Shown: positions 10,121-22,613, numbered from the stretch's first letter. The stretch: DNA of 64,000 nucleotides from Amphiduros pacificus (GCA_949316495.1 OX439010.1:26231766-26295765), one strand, 5' to 3'. Numbers and translations: made by a program. The notes: generated from the letters alone by a model not told the origin.

Positions 10121-10637
10121 AAAAAATAAAATGTTAAAATTGTTTATTATTGATCAAGATCTGACTGCAGTGCCTGTCTTCATCCATGATGAAGGGGGAG
10201 AGCACTTGTTCAGATCTGCTTCCATGCTCTGCACTCTAGATCTTAAATAGAAGATCCTCTATTTAAAGACAGTTATCCACTAGGGGGAGCGAAGATGCAC
10301 AGCAGTAGTGGCTTGATCTGGCAAAGAGTGTGGCAAGGGCTTAGTCTTCAGAGAGCTGCACTCCCTGAAGATTGCATTTCTTATCCAGATGATTAATGCA
10401 GTTTCATTTTTGAAGGAGTGAAATATATTTTACATTGTACAAAAAATAGTAAATGTAGGTCGACTCTGTCCCTCTTTATCTTTAAAATCACAGAATAAAT
10501 AATCTCAGTTGAGAAAAATGAGAGAGGCATGTTAGCACTTGAAGGTAAACATGCCTGTTATGACTACCATAAAAGTTGCAACTCATAAATTGGATGGACG
10601 TTTTTCTTGAAATAGAACGGGCAGTCCAAAATCAAGC

Positions 10638-10801
10638 ATACTTACCTGGCACAGGGGATACCGTGATCCGCGAGGCGGTTCCCCCAGGGCGAGGCCATTG
10701 CATTGCACGCCGCTTTGGTTGACCCTTGCGATCATCCCAAATGTGGATGACTCGGGTGTGCAATTTCTGGTAGTGGGGGACTGCGTTCGCGCTGACCCTC
10801 G
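10638..10801 (+). ncRNA. U1: U1 snRNA, copy 9
   Basis: Full 164-nt copy; no difference from copy 1 noticed. Confidence 0.97.
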
Positions 10802-11318
10802 AAAAAATAAAATGTTAAAATTGTTTATTATTGATCAAGATCTGACTGCAGTGCCTGTCTTCATCCATGATGAAGGGGGAGAGCACTTGTTCAGATCTGC
10901 TTCCATGCTCTGCACTCTAGATCTTAAATAGAAGATCCTCTATTTAAAGACAGTTATCCACTAGGGGGAGCGAAGATGCACAGCAGTAGTGGCTTGATCT
11001 GGCAAAGAGTGTGGCAAGGGCTTAGTCTTCAGAGAGCTGCACTCCCTGAAGATTGCATTTCTTATCCAGATGATTAATGCAGTTTCATTTTTGAAGGAGT
11101 GAAATATATTTTACATTGTACAAAAAATAGTAAATGTAGGTCGACTCTGTCCCTCTTTATCTTTAAAATCACAGAATAAATAATCTCAGTTGAGAAAAAT
11201 GAGAGAGGCATGTTAGCACTTGAAGGTAAACATGCCTGTTATGACTACCATAAAAGTTGCAACTCATAAATTGGATGGACGTTTTTCTTGAAATAGAACG
11301 GGCAGTCCAAAATCAAGC

Positions 11319-11482
11319 ATACTTACCTGGCACAGGGGATACCGTGATCCGCGAGGCGGTTCCCCCAGGGCGAGGCCATTGCATTGCACGCCGCTTTGGT
11401 TGACCCTTGCGATCATCCCAAATGTGGATGACTCGGGTGTGCAATTTCTGGTAGTGGGGGACTGCGTTCGCGCTGACCCTCG
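11319..11482 (+). ncRNA. U1: U1 snRNA, copy 10
   Basis: Full 164-nt copy; no difference from copy 1 noticed. Confidence 0.97.
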
Positions 11483-11999
11483 AAAAAATAAAATGTTAAA
11501 ATTGTTTATTATTGATCAAGATCTGACTGCAGTGCCTGTCTTCATCCATGATGAAGGGGGAGAGCACTTGTTCAGATCTGCTTCCATGCTCTGCACTCTA
11601 GATCTTAAATAGAAGATCCTCTATTTAAAGACAGTTATCCACTAGGGGGAGCGAAGATGCACAGCAGTAGTGGCTTGATCTGGCAAAGAGTGTGGCAAGG
11701 GCTTAGTCTTCAGAGAGCTGCACTCCCTGAAGATTGCATTTCTTATCCAGATGATTAATGCAGTTTCATTTTTGAAGGAGTGAAATATATTTTACATTGT
11801 ACAAAAAATAGTAAATGTAGGTCGACTCTGTCCCTCTTTATCTTTAAAATCACAGAATAAATAATCTCAGTTGAGAAAAATGAGAGAGGCATGTTAGCAC
11901 TTGAAGGTAAACATGCCTGTTATGACTACCATAAAAGTTGCAACTCATAAATTGGATGGACGTTTTTCTTGAAATAGAACGGGCAGTCCAAAATCAAGC

Positions 12000-12163
12000 A
12001 TACTTACCTGGCACAGGGGATACCGTGATCCGCGAGGCGGTTCCCCCAGGGCGAGGCCATTGCATTGCACGCCGCTTTGGTTGACCCTTGCGATCATCCC
12101 AAATGTGGATGACTCGGGTGTGCAATTTCTGGTAGTGGGGGACTGCGTTCGCGCTGACCCTCG
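12000..12163 (+). ncRNA. U1: U1 snRNA, copy 11
   Basis: Full 164-nt copy; no difference from copy 1 noticed. Confidence 0.97.
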
Positions 12164-12680
12164 AAAAAATAAAATGTTAAAATTGTTTATTATTGATCAA
12201 GATCTGACTGCAGTGCCTGTCTTCATCCATGATGAAGGGGGAGAGCACTTGTTCAGATCTGCTTCCATGCTCTGCACTCTAGATCTTAAATAGAAGATCC
12301 TCTATTTAAAGACAGTTATCCACTAGGGGGAGCGAAGATGCACAGCAGTAGTGGCTTGATCTGGCAAAGAGTGTGGCAAGGGCTTAGTCTTCAGAGAGCT
12401 GCACTCCCTGAAGATTGCATTTCTTATCCAGATGATTAATGCAGTTTCATTTTTGAAGGAGTGAAATATATTTTACATTGTACAAAAAATAGTAAATGTA
12501 GGTCGACTCTGTCCCTCTTTATCTTTAAAATCACAGAATAAATAATCTCAGTTGAGAAAAATGAGAGAGGCATGTTAGCACTTGAAGGTAAACATGCCTG
12601 TTATGACTACCATAAAAGTTGCAACTCATAAATTGGATGGACGTTTTTCTTGAAATAGAACGGGCAGTCCAAAATCAAGC

Positions 12681-12844
12681 ATACTTACCTGGCACAGGGG
12701 ATACCGTGATCCGCGAGGCGGTTCCCCCAGGGCGAGGCCATTGCATTGCACGCCGCTTTGGTTGACCCTTGCGATCATCCCAAATGTGGATGACTCGGGT
12801 GTGCAATTTCTGGTAGTGGGGGACTGCGTTCGCGCTGACCCTCG
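12681..12844 (+). ncRNA. U1: U1 snRNA, copy 12
   Basis: Full 164-nt copy; no difference from copy 1 noticed. Confidence 0.97.
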
Positions 12845-13361
12845 AAAAAATAAAATGTTAAAATTGTTTATTATTGATCAAGATCTGACTGCAGTGCCTG
12901 TCTTCATCCATGATGAAGGGGGAGAGCACTTGTTCAGATCTGCTTCCATGCTCTGCACTCTAGATCTTAAATAGAAGATCCTCTATTTAAAGACAGTTAT
13001 CCACTAGGGGGAGCGAAGATGCACAGCAGTAGTGGCTTGATCTGGCAAAGAGTGTGGCAAGGGCTTAGTCTTCAGAGAGCTGCACTCCCTGAAGATTGCA
13101 TTTCTTATCCAGATGATTAATGCAGTTTCATTTTTGAAGGAGTGAAATATATTTTACATTGTACAAAAAATAGTAAATGTAGGTCGACTCTGTCCCTCTT
13201 TATCTTTAAAATCACAGAATAAATAATCTCAGTTGAGAAAAATGAGAGAGGCATGTTAGCACTTGAAGGTAAACATGCCTGTTATGACTACCATAAAAGT
13301 TGCAACTCATAAATTGGATGGACGTTTTTCTTGAAATAGAACGGGCAGTCCAAAATCAAGC

Positions 13362-13525
13362 ATACTTACCTGGCACAGGGGATACCGTGATCCGCGAGGC
13401 GGTTCCCCCAGGGCGAGGCCATTGCATTGCACGCCGCTTTGGTTGACCCTTGCGATCATCCCAAATGTGGATGACTCGGGTGTGCAATTTCTGGTAGTGG
13501 GGGACTGCGTTCGCGCTGACCCTCG
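13362..13525 (+). ncRNA. U1: U1 snRNA, copy 13
   Basis: Full 164-nt copy; no difference from copy 1 noticed. Confidence 0.97.
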
Positions 13526-14042
13526 AAAAAATAAAATGTTAAAATTGTTTATTATTGATCAAGATCTGACTGCAGTGCCTGTCTTCATCCATGATGAAGG
13601 GGGAGAGCACTTGTTCAGATCTGCTTCCATGCTCTGCACTCTAGATCTTAAATAGAAGATCCTCTATTTAAAGACAGTTATCCACTAGGGGGAGCGAAGA
13701 TGCACAGCAGTAGTGGCTTGATCTGGCAAAGAGTGTGGCAAGGGCTTAGTCTTCAGAGAGCTGCACTCCCTGAAGATTGCATTTCTTATCCAGATGATTA
13801 ATGCAGTTTCATTTTTGAAGGAGTGAAATATATTTTACATTGTACAAAAAATAGTAAATGTAGGTCGACTCTGTCCCTCTTTATCTTTAAAATCACAGAA
13901 TAAATAATCTCAGTTGAGAAAAATGAGAGAGGCATGTTAGCACTTGAAGGTAAACATGCCTGTTATGACTACCATAAAAGTTGCAACTCATAAATTGGAT
14001 GGACGTTTTTCTTGAAATAGAACGGGCAGTCCAAAATCAAGC

Positions 14043-14206
14043 ATACTTACCTGGCACAGGGGATACCGTGATCCGCGAGGCGGTTCCCCCAGGGCGAGGC
14101 CATTGCATTGCACGCCGCTTTGGTTGACCCTTGCGATCATCCCAAATGTGGATGACTCGGGTGTGCAATTTCTGGTAGTGGGGGACTGCGTTCGCGCTGA
14201 CCCTCG
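14043..14206 (+). ncRNA. U1: U1 snRNA, copy 14
   Basis: Full 164-nt copy; no difference from copy 1 noticed. Confidence 0.97.
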
Positions 14207-14723
14207 AAAAAATAAAATGTTAAAATTGTTTATTATTGATCAAGATCTGACTGCAGTGCCTGTCTTCATCCATGATGAAGGGGGAGAGCACTTGTTCAGA
14301 TCTGCTTCCATGCTCTGCACTCTAGATCTTAAATAGAAGATCCTCTATTTAAAGACAGTTATCCACTAGGGGGAGCGAAGATGCACAGCAGTAGTGGCTT
14401 GATCTGGCAAAGAGTGTGGCAAGGGCTTAGTCTTCAGAGAGCTGCACTCCCTGAAGATTGCATTTCTTATCCAGATGATTAATGCAGTTTCATTTTTGAA
14501 GGAGTGAAATATATTTTACATTGTACAAAAAATAGTAAATGTAGGTCGACTCTGTCCCTCTTTATCTTTAAAATCACAGAATAAATAATCTCAGTTGAGA
14601 AAAATGAGAGAGGCATGTTAGCACTTGAAGGTAAACATGCCTGTTATGACTACCATAAAAGTTGCAACTCATAAATTGGATGGACGTTTTTCTTGAAATA
14701 GAACGGGCAGTCCAAAATCAAGC

Positions 14724-14887
14724 ATACTTACCTGGCACAGGGGATACCGTGATCCGCGAGGCGGTTCCCCCAGGGCGAGGCCATTGCATTGCACGCCGCT
14801 TTGGTTGACCCTTGCGATCATCCCAAATGTGGATGACTCGGGTGTGCAATTTCTGGTAGTGGGGGACTGCGTTCGCGCTGACCCTCG
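14724..14887 (+). ncRNA. U1: U1 snRNA, copy 15
   Basis: Full 164-nt copy. Its downstream spacer is one T shorter near 15176, so the next U1 starts 680 bp later instead of 681. Confidence 0.97.
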
Positions 14888-15403
14888 AAAAAATAAAATG
14901 TTAAAATTGTTTATTATTGATCAAGATCTGACTGCAGTGCCTGTCTTCATCCATGATGAAGGGGGAGAGCACTTGTTCAGATCTGCTTCCATGCTCTGCA
15001 CTCTAGATCTTAAATAGAAGATCCTCTATTTAAAGACAGTTATCCACTAGGGGGAGCGAAGATGCACAGCAGTAGTGGCTTGATCTGGCAAAGAGTGTGG
15101 CAAGGGCTTAGTCTTCAGAGAGCTGCACTCCCTGAAGATTGCATTTCTTATCCAGATGATTAATGCAGTTTCATTTTGAAGGAGTGAAATATATTTTACA
15201 TTGTACAAAAAATAGTAAATGTAGGTCGACTCTGTCCCTCTTTATCTTTAAAATCACAGAATAAATAATCTCAGTTGAGAAAAATGAGAGAGGCATGTTA
15301 GCACTTGAAGGTAAACATGCCTGTTATGACTACCATAAAAGTTGCAACTCATAAATTGGATGGACGTTTTTCTTGAAATAGAACGGGCAGTCCAAAATCA
15401 AGC

Positions 15404-15567
15404 ATACTTACCTGGCACAGGGGATACCGTGATCCGCGAGGCGGTTCCCCCAGGGCGAGGCCATTGCATTGCACGCCGCTTTGGTTGACCCTTGCGATCA
15501 TCCCAAATGTGGATGACTCGGGTGTGCAATTTCTGGTAGTGGGGGACTGCGTTCGCGCTGACCCTCG
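15404..15567 (+). ncRNA. U1: U1 snRNA, copy 16
   Basis: Full 164-nt copy, after the 680-bp unit. Confidence 0.97.
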
Positions 15568-16084
15568 AAAAAATAAAATGTTAAAATTGTTTATTATTGA
15601 TCAAGATCTGACTGCAGTGCCTGTCTTCATCCATGATGAAGGGGGAGAGCACTTGTTCAGATCTGCTTCCATGCTCTGCACTCTAGATCTTAAATAGAAG
15701 ATCCTCTATTTAAAGACAGTTATCCACTAGGGGGAGCGAAGATGCACAGCAGTAGTGGCTTGATCTGGCAAAGAGTGTGGCAAGGGCTTAGTCTTCAGAG
15801 AGCTGCACTCCCTGAAGATTGCATTTCTTATCCAGATGATTAATGCAGTTTCATTTTTGAAGGAGTGAAATATATTTTACATTGTACAAAAAATAGTAAA
15901 TGTAGGTCGACTCTGTCCCTCTTTATCTTTAAAATCACAGAATAAATAATCTCAGTTGAGAAAAATGAGAGAGGCATGTTAGCACTTGAAGGTAAACATG
16001 CCTGTTATGACTACCATAAAAGTTGCAACTCATAAATTGGATGGACGTTTTTCTTGAAATAGAACGGGCAGTCCAAAATCAAGC

Positions 16085-16248
16085 ATACTTACCTGGCACA
16101 GGGGATACCGTGATCCGCGAGGCGGTTCCCCCAGGGCGAGGCCATTGCATTGCACGCCGCTTTGGTTGACCCTTGCGATCATCCCAAATGTGGATGACTC
16201 GGGTGTGCAATTTCTGGTAGTGGGGGACTGCGTTCGCGCTGACCCTCG
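16085..16248 (+). ncRNA. U1: U1 snRNA, copy 17
   Basis: Full 164-nt copy; no difference from copy 1 noticed. Confidence 0.97.
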
Positions 16249-16765
16249 AAAAAATAAAATGTTAAAATTGTTTATTATTGATCAAGATCTGACTGCAGTG
16301 CCTGTCTTCATCCATGATGAAGGGGGAGAGCACTTGTTCAGATCTGCTTCCATGCTCTGCACTCTAGATCTTAAATAGAAGATCCTCTATTTAAAGACAG
16401 TTATCCACTAGGGGGAGCGAAGATGCACAGCAGTAGTGGCTTGATCTGGCAAAGAGTGTGGCAAGGGCTTAGTCTTCAGAGAGCTGCACTCCCTGAAGAT
16501 TGCATTTCTTATCCAGATGATTAATGCAGTTTCATTTTTGAAGGAGTGAAATATATTTTACATTGTACAAAAAATAGTAAATGTAGGTCGACTCTGTCCC
16601 TCTTTATCTTTAAAATCACAGAATAAATAATCTCAGTTGAGAAAAATGAGAGAGGCATGTTAGCACTTGAAGGTAAACATGCCTGTTATGACTACCATAA
16701 AAGTTGCAACTCATAAATTGGATGGACGTTTTTCTTGAAATAGAACGGGCAGTCCAAAATCAAGC

Positions 16766-16929
16766 ATACTTACCTGGCACAGGGGATACCGTGATCCGCG
16801 AGGCGGTTCCCCCAGGGCGAGGCCATTGCATTGCACGCCGCTTTGGTTGACCCTTGCGATCATCCCAAATGTGGATGACTCGGGTGTGCAATTTCTGGTA
16901 GTGGGGGACTGCGTTCGCGCTGACCCTCG
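16766..16929 (+). ncRNA. U1: U1 snRNA, copy 18
   Basis: Full 164-nt copy; no difference from copy 1 noticed. Confidence 0.97.
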
Positions 16930-17446
16930 AAAAAATAAAATGTTAAAATTGTTTATTATTGATCAAGATCTGACTGCAGTGCCTGTCTTCATCCATGATG
17001 AAGGGGGAGAGCACTTGTTCAGATCTGCTTCCATGCTCTGCACTCTAGATCTTAAATAGAAGATCCTCTATTTAAAGACAGTTATCCACTAGGGGGAGCG
17101 AAGATGCACAGCAGTAGTGGCTTGATCTGGCAAAGAGTGTGGCAAGGGCTTAGTCTTCAGAGAGCTGCACTCCCTGAAGATTGCATTTCTTATCCAGATG
17201 ATTAATGCAGTTTCATTTTTGAAGGAGTGAAATATATTTTACATTGTACAAAAAATAGTAAATGTAGGTCGACTCTGTCCCTCTTTATCTTTAAAATCAC
17301 AGAATAAATAATCTCAGTTGAGAAAAATGAGAGAGGCATGTTAGCACTTGAAGGTAAACATGCCTGTTATGACTACCATAAAAGTTGCAACTCATAAATT
17401 GGATGGACGTTTTTCTTGAAATAGAACGGGCAGTCCAAAATCAAGC

Positions 17447-17610
17447 ATACTTACCTGGCACAGGGGATACCGTGATCCGCGAGGCGGTTCCCCCAGGGCG
17501 AGGCCATTGCATTGCACGCCGCTTTGGTTGACCCTTGCGATCATCCCAAATGTGGATGACTCGGGTGTGCAATTTCTGGTAGTGGGGGACTGCGTTCGCG
17601 CTGACCCTCG
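17447..17610 (+). ncRNA. U1: U1 snRNA, copy 19
   Basis: Full 164-nt copy. Its downstream spacer has a G-to-A change at 18031, 97 bp upstream of the split copy 20. Confidence 0.97.
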
Positions 17611-18127
17611 AAAAAATAAAATGTTAAAATTGTTTATTATTGATCAAGATCTGACTGCAGTGCCTGTCTTCATCCATGATGAAGGGGGAGAGCACTTGTT
17701 CAGATCTGCTTCCATGCTCTGCACTCTAGATCTTAAATAGAAGATCCTCTATTTAAAGACAGTTATCCACTAGGGGGAGCGAAGATGCACAGCAGTAGTG
17801 GCTTGATCTGGCAAAGAGTGTGGCAAGGGCTTAGTCTTCAGAGAGCTGCACTCCCTGAAGATTGCATTTCTTATCCAGATGATTAATGCAGTTTCATTTT
17901 TGAAGGAGTGAAATATATTTTACATTGTACAAAAAATAGTAAATGTAGGTCGACTCTGTCCCTCTTTATCTTTAAAATCACAGAATAAATAATCTCAGTT
18001 GAGAAAAATGAGAGAGGCATGTTAGCACTTAAAGGTAAACATGCCTGTTATGACTACCATAAAAGTTGCAACTCATAAATTGGATGGACGTTTTTCTTGA
18101 AATAGAACGGGCAGTCCAAAATCAAGC

Positions 18128-18244
18128 ATACTTACCTGGCACAGGGGATACCGTGATCCGCGAGGCGGTTCCCCCAGGGCGAGGCCATTGCATTGCACGC
18201 CACTTTGGTTGACCCTTGCGATCATCCCAAATGTGGATGACTCG
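18128..18244 (+). pseudogene. U1: U1 snRNA copy 20, 5' part (interrupted)
   Basis: U1 bases 1-117, cut off by the 1.59-kb insertion; the rest resumes at 19831. It also carries a G-to-A change at U1 base 75 (18202), in stem-loop II just after the U1A loop. The RNA would lack an adjacent Sm site and stem-loop IV, so this copy should not make U1 snRNP. Confidence 0.95.
18234..18244. repeat. Target-site duplication, left copy (11 bp)
   Basis: TGGATGACTCG, U1 bases 107-117, is repeated at 19831-19841 on the far side of the insertion. This is the mark of a LINE-type target-primed integration. Confidence 0.92.
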
Positions 18245-19830
18245 CAAAAAGTTCACCAGGCAGCCCACGAGGAAGGACGTGCATGCACAGAGCTCCGAGA
18301 GGGGACCTGGGGTGACCCTGGAAAGAACCACGATTTTGCATAGTACTGGGCTCTATTGCTCTTGGACTGGGCCGGCGGCCTCCTTTGGTGTCTCACGCTA
18401 CCTAACTACGATATAACTCTTCGAACCAGGTAGGTGGGCAGTCTTACTTTCTTGAGGCCGGCGGCACCACGTGCATACAGCATGGCCATGTCTGCCTCAA
18501 CGCCATGTAGGTTTTGGCTTGGCCATGTGTTTGCACCACATGCCGCCGTCTCTCGACTGTTTGGTCAGCTCACCTCCTTGCATAACATATAAATTTGCCA
18601 ATTTCTATTGTTCTTCCCACGCCATTTTTAACTAAGATAATTTTTAATTCGCCAATTTCTATTGTTCTTACCACGCCATTTTAACTAAGATATTTTTAAT
18701 TCGCCAATTTTTATTGTTCTTATCACGCCACTTTAACCAAGATAATTTTCTTCGAACCAGGTGGGTGGCTACTCTTGTTTTCTTGGGACCGGCGGCACCA
18801 CGTGCATGCAGCATGGCCGGGCCTGCCTCAACGCCATGCAGGTTTGGCTCGACCATGTGCTTGCACTACATGCCGCCGTTTCTTGACTGCTCGGGATAGC
18901 TCACCTCCTGGTATAAAATATAATACAGCCTAAACAATCACATTTAATATAAATACGCCATACAAGGTACACACATGGAATTACCCTGTGTGTCACTCCA
19001 GTTTATTTAACGCCATTAATATATGTATATAAATTGCTTATATGATGCTTAACGGCATCTATCCCTTGTGTCTACAGTGGTTTGGGACCCCCCCCCGGGG
19101 GCCACTCCCCAGTCAGTACCTGACTCCACTCCCTACTGCTCTGCTGTGTTGATTCAGGACTGACATGCGGGCCTTGTAACTGCACTGCCTGCTATTGGTC
19201 AAACGCCTGGGCTTGCCTTGGTGGAGCAAGCCCCACTTAGTTATACTTGGTCAATTGGTGGTAGTGCAGTGCTCGGTCTTGCTTGTCTCCCCTCGTTTCG
19301 TATACAGCACCAGTCGGGGGCCTGGAGGGCGCTCCCTGGGGTCTGGTGCCGGGGGTAGGTTTTCCCACTCTAAAACCACTTGTATGACCATACTTATTAT
19401 CGTTTGGCACTATGCCCCATTGATACATTACTAAGACCACGTTATCATTAAAACGTCTGGCAATATGCCCCCTATGATACATTTCATAACCGTCTGGCAA
19501 CATGCCCTTTCATATATTATATAAGCTACTTGTTATTTTTCACGCCTTGACACAGTGTGAGCTCATACTGTGTCACTTTCTTATTGAGCTGGACAGCTCA
19601 GACATGATCGGAGTATGTACTATGTTGCATATTCTGTTATTCTTTTTTATTTTTTTTTTTTATTTTTTTTTATTTATCACTTTATCACGGTCAAGTGCTT
19701 GTGCACACCAGTGCTTCGGCACATCTTATAAACGCTTGTGCTCCAGTAGCACCACTTTGGAGGGCCGCCAGATCTGGCTACGGCCCTCGTGGGTTCTAAA
19801 TTATCCCCACAAACCTAAATCATCATCATC
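18245..19830 (+). mobile_element. Non-coding 1.59-kb LINE-related element inside U1 copy 20
   Basis: Inserted in U1 and flanked by the 11-bp duplication. I see no plausible protein-coding frame. Its last 70 bases match the 3' end of family A: the GAGGGCCG hairpin, a second hairpin and a (ATC)n tail. The rest is unlike family A. Internal repeats: a block of about 140 bp starting CTTCGAACCAGGT occurs at about 18419 and 18751; a unit of about 57 bp with TTTTAACTAAGATA occurs three times between about 18590 and 18745; CTGGCAATATGCCCC-like units occur three times between about 19400 and 19510. It is either a 5'-truncated copy of a sister family (only its 3' UTR) or a non-autonomous element using family A enzymes. 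Confidence 0.85.
19760..19810 (+). promoter_or_regulatory. 3'-terminal double hairpin of the 1.59-kb element
   Basis: Hairpin 1 (19760-19788) has the same stem as family A with one loop change (C to T). Hairpin 2 pairs GTGGG (19789-19793) with CCCAC (19806-19810). Its bases differ from the family A CGAGGG/CCCTCG stem but still pair. The (ATC)n tail follows. Confidence 0.65.
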
Positions 19831-19888
19831 TGGATGACTCGGGTGTGCAATTTCTGGTAGTGGGGGACTGCGTTCGCGCTGACCCTCG
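19831..19888 (+). pseudogene. U1: U1 snRNA copy 20, 3' part (interrupted)
   Basis: U1 bases 107-164, including the Sm site and stem-loop IV, starting with the right copy of the target-site duplication. The spacer after it carries the T variant (19964) shared with copies 7 and 21. Confidence 0.95.
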
Positions 19889-20405
19889 AAAAAATAAAAT
19901 GTTAAAATTGTTTATTATTGATCAAGATCTGACTGCAGTGCCTGTCTTCATCCATGATGAAGGTGGAGAGCACTTGTTCAGATCTGCTTCCATGCTCTGC
20001 ACTCTAGATCTTAAATAGAAGATCCTCTATTTAAAGACAGTTATCCACTAGGGGGAGCGAAGATGCACAGCAGTAGTGGCTTGATCTGGCAAAGAGTGTG
20101 GCAAGGGCTTAGTCTTCAGAGAGCTGCACTCCCTGAAGATTGCATTTCTTATCCAGATGATTAATGCAGTTTCATTTTTGAAGGAGTGAAATATATTTTA
20201 CATTGTACAAAAAATAGTAAATGTAGGTCGACTCTGTCCCTCTTTATCTTTAAAATCACAGAATAAATAATCTCAGTTGAGAAAAATGAGAGAGGCATGT
20301 TAGCACTTGAAGGTAAACATGCCTGTTATGACTACCATAAAAGTTGCAACTCATAAATTGGATGGACGTTTTTCTTGAAATAGAACGGGCAGTCCAAAAT
20401 CAAGC

Positions 20406-20569
20406 ATACTTACCTGGCACAGGGGATACCGTGATCCGCGAGGCGGTTCCCCCAGGGCGAGGCCATTGCATTGCACGCCGCTTTGGTTGACCCTTGCGAT
20501 CATCCCAAATGTGGATGACTCGGGTGTGCAATTTCTGGTAGTGGGGGACTGCGTTCGCGCTGACCCTCG
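20406..20569 (+). ncRNA. U1: U1 snRNA, copy 21
   Basis: Full 164-nt copy. Its downstream spacer has the T variant at 20645. Confidence 0.97.
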
Positions 20570-21086
20570 AAAAAATAAAATGTTAAAATTGTTTATTATT
20601 GATCAAGATCTGACTGCAGTGCCTGTCTTCATCCATGATGAAGGTGGAGAGCACTTGTTCAGATCTGCTTCCATGCTCTGCACTCTAGATCTTAAATAGA
20701 AGATCCTCTATTTAAAGACAGTTATCCACTAGGGGGAGCGAAGATGCACAGCAGTAGTGGCTTGATCTGGCAAAGAGTGTGGCAAGGGCTTAGTCTTCAG
20801 AGAGCTGCACTCCCTGAAGATTGCATTTCTTATCCAGATGATTAATGCAGTTTCATTTTTGAAGGAGTGAAATATATTTTACATTGTACAAAAAATAGTA
20901 AATGTAGGTCGACTCTGTCCCTCTTTATCTTTAAAATCACAGAATAAATAATCTCAGTTGAGAAAAATGAGAGAGGCATGTTAGCACTTGAAGGTAAACA
21001 TGCCTGTTATGACTACCATAAAAGTTGCAACTCATAAATTGGATGGACGTTTTTCTTGAAATAGAACGGGCAGTCCAAAATCAAGC

Positions 21087-21250
21087 ATACTTACCTGGCA
21101 CAGGGGATACCGTGATCCGCGAGGCGGTTCCCCCAGGGCGAGGCCATTGCATTGCACGCCGCTTTGGTTGACCCTTGCGATCATCCCAAATGTGGATGAC
21201 TCGGGTGTGCAATTTCTGGTAGTGGGGGACTGCGTTCGCGCTGACCCTCG
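21087..21250 (+). ncRNA. U1: U1 snRNA, copy 22
   Basis: Full 164-nt copy; no difference from copy 1 noticed. Confidence 0.97.
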
Positions 21251-21767
21251 AAAAAATAAAATGTTAAAATTGTTTATTATTGATCAAGATCTGACTGCAG
21301 TGCCTGTCTTCATCCATGATGAAGGGGGAGAGCACTTGTTCAGATCTGCTTCCATGCTCTGCACTCTAGATCTTAAATAGAAGATCCTCTATTTAAAGAC
21401 AGTTATCCACTAGGGGGAGCGAAGATGCACAGCAGTAGTGGCTTGATCTGGCAAAGAGTGTGGCAAGGGCTTAGTCTTCAGAGAGCTGCACTCCCTGAAG
21501 ATTGCATTTCTTATCCAGATGATTAATGCAGTTTCATTTTTGAAGGAGTGAAATATATTTTACATTGTACAAAAAATAGTAAATGTAGGTCGACTCTGTC
21601 CCTCTTTATCTTTAAAATCACAGAATAAATAATCTCAGTTGAGAAAAATGAGAGAGGCATGTTAGCACTTGAAGGTAAACATGCCTGTTATGACTACCAT
21701 AAAAGTTGCAACTCATAAATTGGATGGACGTTTTTCTTGAAATAGAACGGGCAGTCCAAAATCAAGC

Positions 21768-21932
21768 ATACTTACCTGGCACAGGGGGATACCGTGATCC
21801 GCGAGGCGGTTCCCCCAGGGCGAGGCCATTGCATTGCACGCCGCTTTGGTTGACCCTTGCGATCATCCCAAATGTGGATGACTCGGGTGTGCAATTTCTG
21901 GTAGTGGGGGACTGCGTTCGCGCTGACCCTCG
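21768..21932 (+). ncRNA. U1: U1 snRNA, copy 23 (one extra G)
   Basis: 165 nt: the G run before ATACC has five Gs instead of four (around 21784-21788). The extra base sits where the 5' strand pairs with CCCTTGC to close the four-way junction. It may be a real variant or a homopolymer sequencing error. Confidence 0.93.
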
Positions 21933-22449
21933 AAAAAATAAAATGTTAAAATTGTTTATTATTGATCAAGATCTGACTGCAGTGCCTGTCTTCATCCATG
22001 ATGAAGGGGGAGAGCACTTGTTCAGATCTGCTTCCATGCTCTGCACTCTAGATCTTAAATAGAAGATCCTCTATTTAAAGACAGTTATCCACTAGGGGGA
22101 GCGAAGATGCACAGCAGTAGTGGCTTGATCTGGCAAAGAGTGTGGCAAGGGCTTAGTCTTCAGAGAGCTGCACTCCCTGAAGATTGCATTTCTTATCCAG
22201 ATGATTAATGCAGTTTCATTTTTGAAGGAGTGAAATATATTTTACATTGTACAAAAAATAGTAAATGTAGGTCGACTCTGTCCCTCTTTATCTTTAAAAT
22301 CACAGAATAAATAATCTCAGTTGAGAAAAATGAGAGAGGCATGTTAGCACTTGAAGGTAAACATGCCTGTTATGACTACCATAAAAGTTGCAACTCATAA
22401 ATTGGATGGACGTTTTTCTTGAAATAGAACGGGCAGTCCAAAATCAAGC

Positions 22450-22613
22450 ATACTTACCTGGCACAGGGGATACCGTGATCCGCGAGGCGGTTCCCCCAGG
22501 GCGAGGCCATTGCATTGCACGCCGCTTTGGTTGACCCTTGCGATCATCCCAAATGTGGATGACTCGGGTGTGCAATTTCTGGTAGTGGGGGACTGCGTTC
22601 GCGCTGACCCTCG
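22450..22613 (+). ncRNA. U1: U1 snRNA, copy 24
   Basis: Full 164-nt copy; no difference from copy 1 noticed. Confidence 0.97.

Noticed and set aside
18245-19830. A host gene fragment or intron in U1 copy 20
   Set aside because: A target-site duplication and a family A-type 3' end with (ATC)n tail show a retrotransposon insertion; no coding potential is seen.
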